Part shown: positions 1-9,665 of the stretch, in pieces
Position numbering within the stretch: position 1 is the first letter of the stretch
Layout of the letters: each line of letters starts with the position of its first letter
Made by a program: the position numbers and the translations under genes
NCBI GenBank assembly: GCA_029378245.1
Contig: JARKIF010000249.1
Span: 1 to 42,638, forward strand
DNA: 42,638 bases
DNA from: Roridomyces roridus
Lineage: Eukaryota; Basidiomycota; Agaricomycetes; Agaricales; Mycenaceae
Direction: 5' to 3'
The notes under the pieces: generated by a model
What the model saw: the letters and a program-made list of their open reading frames with translations, nothing else
The model's database searches: none
What the model was told of the DNA's origin: nothing

Positions 1-1189
1 CATACTCATTCAGGTAACGTTCGTGCAGTGCGCACATGTCTGGATTTATCCACGCCACCTAGCCACATTGAACAACTGAAGAAAGATTCTGAGAGGAACG
101 GAGAGTGCTCAAAGAATCACAGAAAATGAGCTACCAGTGGCGCCGGCGCAGGTTATAACTTAAGTATGGGGGTGTTGACACATGTATCTCTTTCGAGGAA
201 TCCTGTTGGTGATTTAAACCTAGTGCGTGGGACGGCACCAAACCTGTCAGCATTCCCCGAGATTGCACCATCCCAATGGGACGTTTGACCGAACGACCGA
301 TTCCAAGTCCCGTTCGATGGACGTGAGTTCGAACCCGCTCATTTTGTGGTGCTTCAGGTTGAGTGAGGTTCACAGATGCTTCATTCTATGTAAGTAATAA
401 CCCGTGCCGCTCAAGTTGGTCACTTGGTAACATTGATGCATTTTAGATCGGCGGCATTCAGACCAAAGTGTGATTTCTGGCATGGCTTCAATTCTCCGGT
501 ATAGTTCCTTGACTGGGTTACGGGGTCTTAATGCTTAAGTAGATGTTCGGCTGGGAAACAAGTTGAATCAGCACGGAACCGCGTAGGAAACAACCTCAAC
601 ATGTTTGATGACTTTTTGCGTTTTGAATCCCAAGGCCGCAAAAATAGGTTAAATGACACGGAATCAATGGATAGATTGATGGTAGACTCAAGTGGTTCAC
701 GATACACCTAAAACATCAGAGCAGAAAATTTGCCAGCCACTTGTGGTTGCACCCAATTTGAAATCGGCGGCAATGGTGTCACACTGCCGTCGTCACGCGG
801 GGTACTTTGGCGCCGATCAGGCGCCAACTGCGGCAACTGCGCCCTCGGCGGCAATTTCACCGTGCCCCTTGCAAATATAATTCTAATTTGGTTGGAGAGC
901 CAGCGGCGATCATCAATGGGTCAAAGATCCGACTGATGTCAATCACTGTCTGCCAACGGCCGCCGATTGTCCTCCATGGCTTTGACATGGCCGTGGCCTC
1001 TGAACCTAGTGCTAGCCTGAAGTAGCCGCGGCTACGATTGCTTAAAAGCCGGTCGTTCAGTTCGAACAATTATTTGAAACCGAGTTCACACCGTTTTACT
1101 GACCGGTTTATATTTGGTATGTAACTACTCTTATTTATAGCATTAAGTTTGGTTTGCGTCGTGGAGAAGACCGAGGAGCCCCAGGGCCC
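1..1189. other. Region without a recognisable gene
   Basis: No open frame here has convincing protein composition or paired splice signals. Two short perfect palindromes are visible: TTGGCGCC separated by 5 nt from GGCGCCAA near 809-829, and GTAGCCGCGGCTAC near 1022-1035. A B-box-like GGTTCGAA occurs on the minus strand near 330 but does not fold as a tRNA. Otherwise nothing seen. Confidence 0.5.
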
Positions 1190-1520
1190 ACTGTCCATTT
1201 GAATCGTGACGATGCTACTTTTACAAGTGCCGCCAATACACAGGCTGGATCAATCATACTTATTTCGAGCGGAAGAAATGTGCAGGCCCTGGGTCCGAAG
1301 ACTTCGAGGAGGTACCGAGGGACATCGATCTGTATTTAGGCATCCGGTCAATTCTTTTCCACCACAAGTCGTATAAATATCTAGTCTTCTATGACAGGTG
1401 TTTACCGATGAGTATGATGCCGTTGGTATCTGAATGGGCAATTCATACGATGGAGACACAAGCCAGGGACAAACTACGGAACGCGGACACCTGCGAAGGA
1501 CCCTGTCAGGTACGATTCCA
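1190..1520 (+). repeat. Diverged repeat, copy A, upstream of the broken G1 peptidase gene
   Basis: This stretch aligns by eye with 9250-9490 joined to 14201-14310 (copy B) and in part with 2577-2665 (copy C). Shared blocks include GCCCTGGGTCCGAA, the CCGGTCAAT...CAGTCGTAT/CAAGTCGTAT segment, TGCCGTTGGTATCTGAATGG-like text and CCTGCGAAGG. The copies are clearly related but diverged. In copy B the continuity is broken exactly by the CACTA element, so copy A serves as an approximate empty-site reference. Its nature (old promoter duplication or transposon remnant) is unknown. Confidence 0.6.
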
Positions 1521-1596
1521 ATTTCCGGCCACACAGCGCCGCCCGCGGAGATCACAAGCAGTCTAGTTGTTTCATTCAATTGAACTTCTGAGAGGG

Positions 1597-1603
1597 TATA
1601 AGA
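1597..1603 (+). promoter_or_regulatory. TATA box of the broken G1 peptidase copy
   Basis: TATAAGA sits 74 nt before the ATG. The intact paralogue has the same GAGAGG(G)TATAAGA context at nearly the same distance (39421-39427, minus strand), so core promoter and 5' leader were duplicated with the gene. Confidence 0.65.
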
Positions 1604-1634
1604 GGCGATGGAAACCATACACAGACTACCCAGT

Positions 1635-1674
1635 GCACTGCGCCTCCTCAATTGGCACTGCGCCTCCTCAATTG
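1635..1674 (+). repeat. 20-bp perfect tandem duplication in the 5' leader
   Basis: The unit GCACTGCGCCTCCTCAATTG occurs twice head to tail (1635-1654 and 1655-1674), ending 2 nt before the ATG of the G1 pseudogene. The intact paralogue has no such duplication, so it arose after the gene copies separated. Confidence 0.85.
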
Positions 1675-1676
1675 AC

Positions 1677-2482
1677 ATGAAGACCGCCATCCTCATCACT
1701 CTCATCGCTGCCTCCCTCACCGCCGCCGAGGTGACCTGGACCTTCGCGAAATTTGAGGGCGGCGTTGAAGTCCCCCTCGAGGATGTCGTCGGCCCTCCCA
1801 CCGAGTTCCAGTCCAACGCTGCACAGCGGGTCAGCGACGCGCGGAAGCGTAATCGGTTCAACCGCCGTACAGACGAGGAGACCGTTACCACGGAGAACTG
1901 GCTGCCATTACGCTCCGCGCGGGGCAATCTTCTAGCGGCCAACCTGCGGTTGCGCAATGGGTGGGCATAGACGGGCTGACCAACGGTGCGTTGATCCAGG
2001 GTGGGACACACTCTGAGTTCGTCGATGGCCAGCAGCAGAACGTTGCGTGGACGGAGATGTTGCCGGCTTCCGCGGGTATTCTTTCGTTTACTAGTGAGTC
2101 ATTCCTCAGGGTGATTGATATGTTCCAACGTGTTCGATTTCAGTCTACACCGGCGACAGCATCACCACGAACGTCACCATGACCTCGACCACCTCTGGCA
2201 GTGTGGCTATCACCAACAACTCCCGTGGCAGCTCCATCGTCGGGACCGTTTCAGGCGGCACCTCTCTTCGGCGCCTCGGCCGAGTGGATCATCGAGGACG
2301 TGAGGTCTGACGGCGCCTTTGTCCCCTTCGCGGGCTTCCCCACAAACACGTTCACGGGCTCGGCGATCCAGTCGGGGCAGAGCGTCACCCCGTCCGGGGC
2401 AGCACTTGTTGAGTTGGTGCAGGACTCGGAGCTTTGCTCCGCGACAATTTCGGGAACGACGATTACGGTTGAAGATTCGTGA
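1677..2482 (+). pseudogene. Broken G1-family glutamic (eqolisin) peptidase
   Basis: This is a second copy of the G1 peptidase gene at 38544-39348. It starts with the same signal-peptide-like MKTAIL...AASLTAAE and has the same single intron (GTGAGT...TTTCAG, about 2093-2151). Two lesions destroy the frame. About 58 nt are missing directly after the NW codons near 1904; the intact copy encodes WCGAAL...TWTIP there. About 2 nt are missing near 2265, just before the AEWIIED motif. Read across the shifts, the regions holding the expected catalytic Gln (in ALIQGG) and Glu (in AEWIIED) are still recognisable, and the C-terminus ends properly with a stop at 2480-2482. Known family role: acid-active secreted endopeptidase with a Gln/Glu dyad. 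I infer that this copy makes no active enzyme. Unlike the intact copy it keeps a normal C-terminal tail. Confidence 0.85.
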
Positions 2483-2576
2483 GGTGTTGAGCAGACGGGT
2501 GTTTTTGCAGGAATTGGGTCTGTGTGTGTAGAAATATGTAGTCGGATTTCTATTTGTTTTGAGACAGACATATGAA

Positions 2577-2665
2577 TACTGGCCTAGTCCTTTTGGATCG
2601 GAGTTTTACGAATCAGTGTAATCTATTGGCATTTGAATGTTAATTGGGACACAAGACAGGGACGA
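2577..2665 (+). repeat. Diverged repeat, copy C (partial)
   Basis: CTAGTCC(T/C)TTTGGATCGG followed by AGTTTTACGAATCAG is shared nearly exactly with 9452-9485 (copy B). The following GGCATTTGAATG...GACACAAG(A/C)CAGGGAC resembles copy A near 1432-1480. With copy A it flanks the G1 pseudogene on both sides. Confidence 0.6.
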
Positions 2666-2688
2666 ATGCTCAATCAACATTGAACGAC

Positions 2689-3556
2689 TCACTGTGACTC
2701 GCCCTCTCCAAGCCGCCGTTGATCAACCCAATCCTCCGCTCTCGACCAAAAATCCACACCCGTCAGCACACCAAAATGCCAATCTTCCACGTACTCCCCA
2801 CGCCTCATCCAAACGAACCTAGGATCCGCTGCGAGGTCAGGATCCGCGACGAGTCTGGTACCCTCAGGATGTGGAGCAACCAACATGAGGAGAACCCGAA
2901 GGGAGGCGCATGTATGGAGTACTTTGGGGAGGAGCGGCAAGAATTGTATCGCAGAAAATGCGAGATGCGTGAGGTTCGGGATGGACGCGAGCCCGGACCA
3001 ATCCACCTCCCTTTCGAATCGAAAATCCCACATATCGAGGTGCGTGAGATGCGCAAAGATAGGGTGAGTGAAATCAACTGGGTCGAATAGCCGTCGCAGG
3101 TTGCAGGCAAGGCGTTTTAGTGGAGGGGGATTGGGCAAGGCGAGGAGTTGCTTAGCGTGTGGCCCAGCGCTCTCGAGCAGCGGACAGGACAAGGCGAGAG
3201 TGGTGTGTTCGGGTGAAGCGTTGATGAGCCAGAGATGTCGGGCTGAGGAGCGCAAGTCGGGAGGGAGCTCTGGAGGCGCGGAACGAGAGATGTACACGTG
3301 AGGGTACCCGCATGTTTTTTTGTGAAGGTCTTCCTGCTCGAGGTACTGGGTGGGACAGAACACGACGCTGTGGGAAAGAGGCTGTAGCCTATGACGCGGT
3401 CAACGCTTGTGAGATTCGGGAGAGTCTGGTCACTGACCATTCCTTGACGCGCCGTGCCACCAGCAGGAGATCGAGCATGGACGATGGGTGAGTCCGGGCG
3501 GCCATCTCGAAGATGAGTCGTTCCAGTTCTGGTGGGACACGCGGCTCGAGGGACAT
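2689..3556 (-). CDS. F-box-like protein of the agaricomycete expansion
   Basis: There are two exons, 3438-3556 and 2689-3388, separated by a 49-nt GT-AG intron (3389-3437), giving about 272 residues. The N-terminus (MSLEPRVPPELERLIFEMA) and the VARRVKEWLQPL stretch formed across the splice junction resemble the short F-box-like segment found in very large agaricomycete families. The rest is Leu-rich, with alternating HLT/NLTHLAF segments that suggest irregular leucine-rich repeats. I chose the ATG at 3556 because the family usually starts right before the PPELERLIF helix; in-frame ATGs upstream would add an unrelated basic tail. Expected role: substrate adaptor of an SCF ubiquitin ligase. Target unknown. 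Confidence 0.75.
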
Positions 3557-3954
3557 ATGGTGTGAAATGCGCCACTTTAGCTCGTAGCGCAAGAGATGAT
3601 GAGTGTCGGGAGGAAGAGAGGGACGGCCCACGTGTTGCGCACGTGGCTGATTGCACAGCCAAGGGCGTCTGATGGTGATCACTTTTGATGCCCGGGCTCA
3701 CGGCGGCGGGCGCCCACTTCCTTGGGAAAGATCTAGAGAACTTGAACTTTGGCGAGTGGATATATGGAAGATGTCCCGCACCTCAGCCTGTGAGTGGCAC
3801 TGAGCTGTGTTCCGAACCACCGGTCAAACCGGGTTCGAATCCTGTTAGTTTCCACTGCAGCCTTTTTCTCAATTCCATCTACATGGAAACAATAGTATTG
3901 TTTCTAGTATTGCTATTGGGAGTTCATCACACTGGCTCATTATCCACGCAGGCA
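3557..3954. other. Intergenic region between two minus-strand genes
   Basis: No gene is supported. The plus strand at about 3831-3841 reads GGTTCGAATCC, a perfect tRNA B-box, but flanking bases give neither a matching acceptor stem nor a D-arm, so I do not call a tRNA. Confidence 0.5.
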
Positions 3955-4906
3955 TCACGCGCAGCGCTTGCCCCGCCCACAACTCCCACAGTACATCTTC
4001 CGCGAAGCCCTCGCCTCGTCGGGGTTCCCCGGATAGAGGAGCTTCGTCAATGGCCCCGAGGATCCAGACGCCGGGTGCGAGGAGGGAACGTAATACACGA
4101 ATTTGTGGCTGGAATACTCAGCGGACGCGGTGGAATTTGAGGCGGCTGGAGCAAGCGTCGAGGAAATATCCGGCCCCACTGTGTCTCCGCGCTCAGAGGC
4201 TGAACCCGAAATTGAATGACTACCGGTCATCGAGGATAGGATTTCCCTGCCAGCGGGGTAACTGGATGAGGCTGCGCCTTCAATCGAGGTCGTCGTGGGC
4301 TCTTCCGAGGAGCCTATCCCGGAATATTCAGACTCGAAACTCGCGGTGGACGGAGTCTGCATCCGACGCGATTCGAGGGGAGGACCCTTAGCCCGAGTAC
4401 GTTTGGGCTTGGTCGCGATCTTGGGCGCTCCTTTAGGCTTTCCACAGCTAACGATGTATGTGAGCAAGGCCAAGAAAAACGCAATGCAAAGACGCGCTAC
4501 CCACTGTTTCTGGTGATTGACCAAATTACCCTGTTTGAGGGTAGCGAACTGACACCCCGGGTTTTTGCATTCGATCATCCTAAGAAAAATCCAGTTACAT
4601 CTAGGCAACGAACGGGCAATAAACAGATCGACGTACCGTTCCTCGATCTGCTTCAACGTGAGGTGCATATCTCCGTGAACCTTCAGCTTGTGTAGATTGT
4701 TGAAGCTCCACGGGCAGCCGCAGACAGGACAGGGGAGGGCCTTTGAGGTCGTCGGTGGAGGTTTTCCACCCTGCGGTCATTCGTTAGAGTGTGGTGGCAA
4801 GCCATGAAGGGACACAACTCACCCTTGGGAGATGCACCTTCCTGTCTTTGATCCTGACGACATATTCCGAGAGATACCCCTCAGGGAGATTTTCTTTGGG
4901 TGGCAT
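3955..4906 (-). CDS. C2H2 zinc-finger protein (two fingers)
   Basis: There are four exons: 4823-4906, 4637-4770, 4505-4579 and 3955-4447. Introns are 52, 57 and 57 nt with GTGAGT, GTACGT and GTGGGT donors; the sum is 786 nt, 261 residues. The splices build two zinc fingers. Finger 1 spans about residues 42-64 (C-x4-C-x12-H-x3-H, PWSFNNLHKLKVHGDMH region). Finger 2 spans about 77-98 (CKNPGC...HQKH). Finger 2 is only completed when introns 2 and 3 are removed, which supports the exon model. After the fingers comes a basic KPKRTRAK stretch that could serve nuclear import, then a long Ser/Thr/Pro-rich low-complexity tail ending in a Cys-rich YCGSCGRGKRC. A DNA-binding regulator is the likely role; targets unknown. 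The frame stays open far upstream of the ATG, but that part covers a TATA box and looks non-coding. Confidence 0.75.
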
Positions 4907-5006
4907 AGAATGCAATGCGAGGTCCAGTAGTCGGTGGTTTGGACAGGAGAGAGAGAGAGAGAAGAAGAACAATGAAAACTGACCCAAACACGACGCGACG
5001 ACGCGT

Positions 5007-5015
5007 CTTTTATAA
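5007..5015 (-). promoter_or_regulatory. TATA box of the zinc-finger gene
   Basis: TTATAAAAG on the minus strand lies about 100 nt upstream of the ATG at 4906. It supports the start choice over the long upstream open frame. Confidence 0.55.
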
Positions 5016-5088
5016 TTAACCGCGATCAGACCACCACCCGCCGCGTGCGCCCGGAGGACAATGGCTCGAGTCTCGACCAGGTATCCAC

Positions 5089-5113
5089 ATTGTCCGTCCT
5101 TTGTACGGACAAT
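5089..5113. promoter_or_regulatory. Perfect 9-bp palindrome with 7-nt spacer upstream of the zinc-finger gene
   Basis: ATTGTCCGT, a 7-nt spacer (CCTTTGT), then ACGGACAAT. It lies about 75 nt upstream of the TATA box. The arms contain CCGT/ACGG triplets as bound by dimeric regulators; no regulator is identified. Confidence 0.35.
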
Positions 5114-5748
5114 TACGAGTTCAGTAGCCTGAAATGGAAGATCCAGGGTCGTCAAAGGATAAGTTGAGTCAGATTGACAAAGGAGCCACGCCTCGCCTCG
5201 AGTCGCGACTGGTGTGTCCAGGCAGTATTGTTCGGTGGGTACCTCCAAGAGGCAAGCCGCAAGATGGAAACGTGGGGAGGTTATCACTGTTGAGGTCATT
5301 CGCACGTGAGAACAGCTGAATCGGATGGAGGGAGACACTGGTCGCGGAGGAGAAGAAAAAAGCAGGGCGATCACATGACAAGCAAGTGTCCACAATTGAG
5401 ATGATCCGGTCTTACAGCTGCATGCAAAATCGTAGGCCATCAGGAATCCGACAGCTGTGGAGCTCGCGAGAGCTCGGGTGGTGCCGCCACGAGCTGCCAC
5501 GAGCTCCAACACTACTCGGAGCTGCACGGCACACCTGGCAAGCGGAATTAGAGTGGGTTTGGAGCAAGCCGGACCTTCCAGCTCCATAGCTGTCGCGTTT
5601 GTGATGGCCTAGGATTTTGCATTTAGCTGTAATCATCAATCATCAGATCATTCAGCTTTGTAATGTCAACAAGTTGAACCTCATGTGATATGCAGAAACA
5701 GACGACCGGCGGGGACAACGGAATTTGCCGCCGCATGCAAGTTCCATT
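5114..5748. other. Upstream region without a gene
   Basis: No gene is recognised. Repeated GAGCTC/GAGCTGC words cluster around 5450-5530. The left edge of the MITE begins at 5749. Confidence 0.4.
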
Positions 5749-5821
5749 AGAGACTTTGCGGTGAGCCACCAGGCGCCACCTGGTGGCTCCAACGGCATGC
5801 GGTTCCGAGTGGCTACGTCAT
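5749..5821 (+). repeat. Left terminal inverted repeat of the MITE
   Basis: 73 bp. It contains an internal perfect palindrome, GAGCCACCAGG and CCTGGTGGCTC around a 5-nt loop, so this end alone can form a hairpin. Confidence 0.85.
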
Positions 5822-6098
5822 ATCTAGTGGCTGGATCGGGATGGTTGTATTCAACGATGAGGGTGCCTTTTTGACACAGCAGTCCTGAATTTGACTTCAG
5901 GGTGTCGTCGACAAATGGAAACTGCAGGATTTCCCCCTGTAACAATAGAGATCACGAGAAGTTCAAATTCAAATTCATTTTCTCATTGGTTTTCAGGCTT
6001 CGACGGGGTGGATAGGCCATTAGGCATCTGCATAGACTCATTTAGGTTCAGATACAAGCCACTGGGATGCAGGAATGCAGCTACCAGTCGGCCACCAG

Positions 6099-6171
6099 AT
6101 GACGTAGCCACCCGTTACCGCATGCCGTTGGAGCCACCAGGTGGCGCCTGGTGGCTCACCGCAAAGTCTCT
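6099..6171 (-). repeat. Right terminal inverted repeat of the MITE
   Basis: Reverse complement of the left repeat with three substitutions located between the GCATGCGGT block and the GTGGCTACGTCAT block. The internal hairpin is preserved perfectly. Confidence 0.85.
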
Positions 6172-6863
6172 ATTCAGTTAGGATTGATTTTGAACCACTC
6201 AGCGCGAATCTATATTTTAGTCATGAGCGCAGCGCGCTAGCCTCTCTCTCTCCGGAATGCGGCGCCTGGTTACTGTAAATGTGTCAGCGCCCATATCCAG
6301 GTCCCCATGTGTACAAGTATACTGTACACGATTAGGACTCAGTTACTGCAAGAGACTCATTCTCACCGACGGGCAATTCCGGTTCCTGTGCACTCGGTAT
6401 CATTTTCGCAAATCCGGCCGGCTCTTCAAAGTTCAGATGACTGCAATGTATGCCGCGCCGTAAGTAGTCCGGCCACACCCCGAGCGCTCGAGTGGAAGAT
6501 CAAGTTGCAAATGCATCCGATTGATGAGTCATGGACCAGTGAATTCACTGTCACCTGAACGTTCAAGCATTAATGGTCCGACAGCGACGGGGATTCGCTA
6601 TGTCTCCCTCGATCTATCGAAGCTTCCCAGCCATGTGGCATAGTATTCCAAGGTCCCCGCCGGCACTGTCACCCAACTCTCACGGCCCCTGCATTACCGG
6701 TGCTCCGGAATGAACATTCTTCCCCACGCACGCTCATGCCGAGTTCATTATAACTTTTTTCTCCCGCACCCTCACTTCCGCAGTCCTCAGGGAAGCTATA
6801 CTTCAGGTGCGATGTACCTCGTCTCACGTCCCTCAGAGCTACTCTTCTCCCCCACCCTTGACC
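6172..6863. other. Upstream region of the membrane protein gene
   Basis: No gene recognised. A pyrimidine-rich tract (CTCTTCTCCCCCACCC) lies just before the ATG at 6864, common in basidiomycete leaders. Confidence 0.4.
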
Positions 6864-7740
6864 ATGGCTTCCGCCAGCGCGAGTCCCCAATGCAACCCCG
6901 GGAGTCCAAGCTGCGGGCTGCAAACAACCACGCTGTATCGTACGTCCGTCCCATCACAGCCACTATACGAAAGGTAATTTGATGCAAATTCACCAGTATA
7001 CGGATTCCTGGCGGGTGTCCTCGTACTGAGCACCCTCGGTATCGCTCTCGTCACACGTACACGCTTTTTCACGCGGCGACGGGAGCGGGAGATGCACCGT
7101 CTCATGGCTGCGGCGCGCCTTGCCCGTGGGGAGGATGAAGTCAAATCGAAGCCACAAATATTCGACGCACATCTGGGACCTGCCCCTGCCTCTGCGGCAG
7201 AGGCGCATGACTGGGAGGCTATCGTTGTGTGTGATGTCTTTCTTACAGTACTGTATCCGGGAACTGATTTCTGTTTGCAGCCATTATCCTTGGCTTACAC
7301 GTCTCTCCCCGAGTCGGCTACTAAAGAGAAGCCAGCATCACCACCCGCACAGTCAATCTCAACCATGTCTGTTTCTCCACTCTCCCAGATACATCCTTCA
7401 CCGTTCTTTCCACGCTGGCGGGCGGGCCGACGGCGCAGAGAGTTCTACGTGCCACAACAGACGACGGCCGAGAACCAGGTCCCCTCGCCAGTGAGCAGCG
7501 CCCCGTCAATTTTATATATATTCGTGATTTAGATACGTTTAGGAGGCGGAGACAGCACCGTTTCAAGGGCGCGCCTGCGCTGGTTACTTGATCGCAATGC
7601 CAGTCGAACCAAACCATTCCAGGCCCGAGCTCGCTTTGCCCCAGGTGGAACTCGGCGTCACTGAAATGCCCGTGCCCCAGATGGTCGTCGATGGATCAGT
7701 ATCTGTGGGCGGTCGAGGATTGGGTGAAGAAACTGTATAA
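6864..7740 (+). CDS. Small single-pass membrane protein, function unknown
   Basis: I join four exons: 6864-6939, 6997-7223, 7281-7490 and 7543-7740. Introns are 57, 57 and 52 nt with GTACGT, GTTGTG (or GTGTGT 3 nt later) and GTGAGC donors; the sum is 711 nt, 236 residues. The N-terminus is short and Ser/Cys-rich, followed by one hydrophobic segment (YGFLAGVLVLSTLGIALV, about residues 26-44) and a strongly basic stop-transfer sequence (RFFTRRREREMHR). The tail is long, Pro/Ser-rich and cytoplasmic by inference. The last exon ends in a block resembling YLIAMP...LPQVELGV, a motif I associate with a widespread uncharacterised agaricomycete membrane protein group. A single long frame is absent; the model depends on the introns. 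No enzyme motif is visible. Confidence 0.6.
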
Positions 7741-9249
7741 CTAGTTCGGACGTTCGACCGTACGGACTTCGTTTGCGACTATACGACCCTTAAATTAGCA
7801 CGGGCGGTAAGATGATCTCAACCCCTGTGTCTAGAGGCTGGATCTTGGCCGCGGCGAGTACTATCCTTCTCCCGTGTTTGAATGGTTGTGGAGCAGACTT
7901 CTCAAAGTGGCGTGAATTATGAATCCACCGCCATCACCTGCTTTCGTCCGCAAGACGATGAGAAGTTCTAAAGGGTTTCTTGCACCCGGATGCATTTTCC
8001 CGGTCATGAGCGGGACACTCCCTGCAGGCGTCAAATTTGTATTCAACAGCCAAGTTCGGATGATCCCTGCATTTTCTGTTCCAGGTAAACACGGAACGCT
8101 CCGCGACATGGGAAACATTTTTGATGTTCCTTCATCAACTTCGGTCGTACTGCGGTGTTTGCATTTAGTTTGCATCGCAGACAGGAGTAAGAAGCGAATA
8201 AAGCTGTAGGGCCGGCAAGCGGCATGGCCTGCTACCATTGGAAGGTTTGAGCACGACAAATTCTCTCAGACTTGTAGGCTCGTACTTAGTAGTAAGTTAA
8301 AAAAAAGTACCTCAGAGCAGCCTCAGAGGGAACATTATCATCATGATCATGCTCATCCACGACGTAGCAGTGGTCGCTCCAAAGTCCAATACAGGCTCAC
8401 AGGAGCATGCATTGTCACTCGTCCGTGCACCGCTATGCATCTCTGCCCCTTCCAAAATAAAATGGGTTCATTTCTGATTTTTCTGTCAGCGAACATGAGA
8501 CGCCCGTCGTTGTATGTAAATTATTCCGTGCGTCCCCAAGCCCAGAATGAAATCATAGACATTATGCGCGTCGAGCTGATGTTTCTTCGTTGGTTGCTTC
8601 AGGCTCCCGTCGGGTGTGCCAGGGCCCAGGACTTCATTGTTGAAGTGGTCTCCCGACGAAACTGGTCCGTGAATTGTCATGCAATGAAAACTTACTTAGT
8701 GTTGCAAATGGGTTTGATACTGCTGGTGTGAAATCAGTTTGAGCCATGAGTGTCATGTTCAAACTTCAAGTCGAAGAAGCGAGGCAACATGTTGGAACTT
8801 GGCCGTGGGCCGTCACCTCGGCGTCACCCGTGGCGCCGGTCTGTGGAAGCTGCCGTGGAGGGGCAGGGTAAAAGCTAAGCAAGAGTGTTTGATCTCGACC
8901 CAGCCTTCATTGTCGACTCTGGAGGCGGCGCGGTCAAGAGGCGGAAAGCCAGAGCAAGCAGGGGTTACTATGACAGGCTTGGGATTTTTCTCGGCAAAGA
9001 ACCCGACATCTGTGCATGGCATTTGCACAGATGTTGGAAAAGCTTTCGGATACGACTGCACCCGGAAGTTGAGGTCATCAATATTGCGTTCCCGGAGCGG
9101 CAATCATCGGCTTGAACGAGCATTTGGCTGGATCCATCAGTGCTGACGCAAAAACCAACGACAAAAACGTGATGGCCCGCAAAAACCAAAATTTAGGGCG
9201 CCCTATAGAAACCTGTACCTAAAGGTAGCAGGAATAAGAATCTGGAAAC
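7741..9249. other. Region without a supported gene
   Basis: Several frames of 60-130 codons exist on both strands, but none has a convincing start, splice context or recognisable domain. A perfect 10-bp palindrome with a 7-nt loop (CATCTGTGCA...TGCACAGATG) lies at 9007-9033. Confidence 0.4.
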
Positions 9250-9490
9250 CCACTGGCGATCGCTCATTTCATTCACGATGTTAACGACAATGCGGCAGCC
9301 AATGTACCAGGCTGAATCACATGGCATGTAACGAGTGCAAGATACGTATAGGCCCTGGGTCCGAAATTCCAACGAAGTGTTTGACGTAGGCGCCTGGGGG
9401 AGATGAATTCTTGCAGGTCCGGTCAATGTTTGCCGCCAGTCGTATGAATACCTAGTCCTCTTGGATCGGAGTTTTACGAATCAGGCTACT
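9250..9490 (+). repeat. Diverged repeat, copy B, left half
   Basis: Aligns with 1190-1410 (copy A): shared GCCCTGGGTCCGAA and the segment ending in CTAGTC. Its last 35 bp match copy C almost exactly. Its continuation is found at 14201-14310, on the other side of the CACTA element. Confidence 0.6.
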
Positions 9491-9503
9491 CACTGCATTC
9501 CGC
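9491..9503 (+). repeat. Left terminal inverted repeat of the CACTA element
   Basis: CACTGCATTCCGC, identical to the reverse complement of 14188-14200. Confidence 0.88.
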
Positions 9504-9509
9504 ACCCGC

Positions 9510-9665
9510 GTAGGCATGGCTGTGCCTAGCGTTACCTACATGTGCCAACCGCATTAGGCACACTATTTTGGGCTGTGCCTAAGCGAGAAAATCGAAACTA
9601 TGCCTGGCTGTCCGGACCCTCTGCCTACGCTGAGCCTACCCCCACCGCCAACTGTGCCTTGCTCT
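9510..9665. repeat. Left subterminal repeat cluster of the CACTA element
   Basis: Short words of the TGTGCCTA/TAGGCACA type recur in both orientations (for example GGCTGTGCCTAG, TTAGGCACAC, GGCTGTGCCTAAG, AACTGTGCCTTG). In CACTA elements such subterminal arrays are bound by the TnpA-like protein. Confidence 0.7.

Larger units (their letters stand above)
5749..6171. mobile_element. 423-bp MITE with 73-bp terminal inverted repeats
   Basis: The ends AGAGACTTTGC...GCAAAGTCTCT are inverted copies of each other over 73 bp (5749-5821 and 6099-6171) with only three mismatches. Both sides are flanked by ATT (5746-5748 and 6172-6174), a plausible 3-bp target duplication. The interior (about 277 bp) has no coding capacity, so the element is non-autonomous. 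A 3-bp AT-rich duplication would suit PIF/Harbinger mobilisation, but a TA-type duplication (T/A at the borders) cannot be excluded. It sits between two gene promoters. Confidence 0.85.

Noticed and set aside
1250..2011. 253-codon minus-strand frame
   Set aside because: Antisense of the G1 pseudogene and its upstream repeat; no domain.
3800..3850. tRNA-like B-box (GGTTCGAATCC) on the plus strand
   Set aside because: The T-stem is imperfect, and no complementary acceptor strand or D-arm is found at the required distance.
4784..5587. Long minus-strand open frame of 267 codons extending upstream of the zinc-finger start
   Set aside because: It covers the TATA box, has poor protein composition, and only its last 28 codons before the donor fit the gene.
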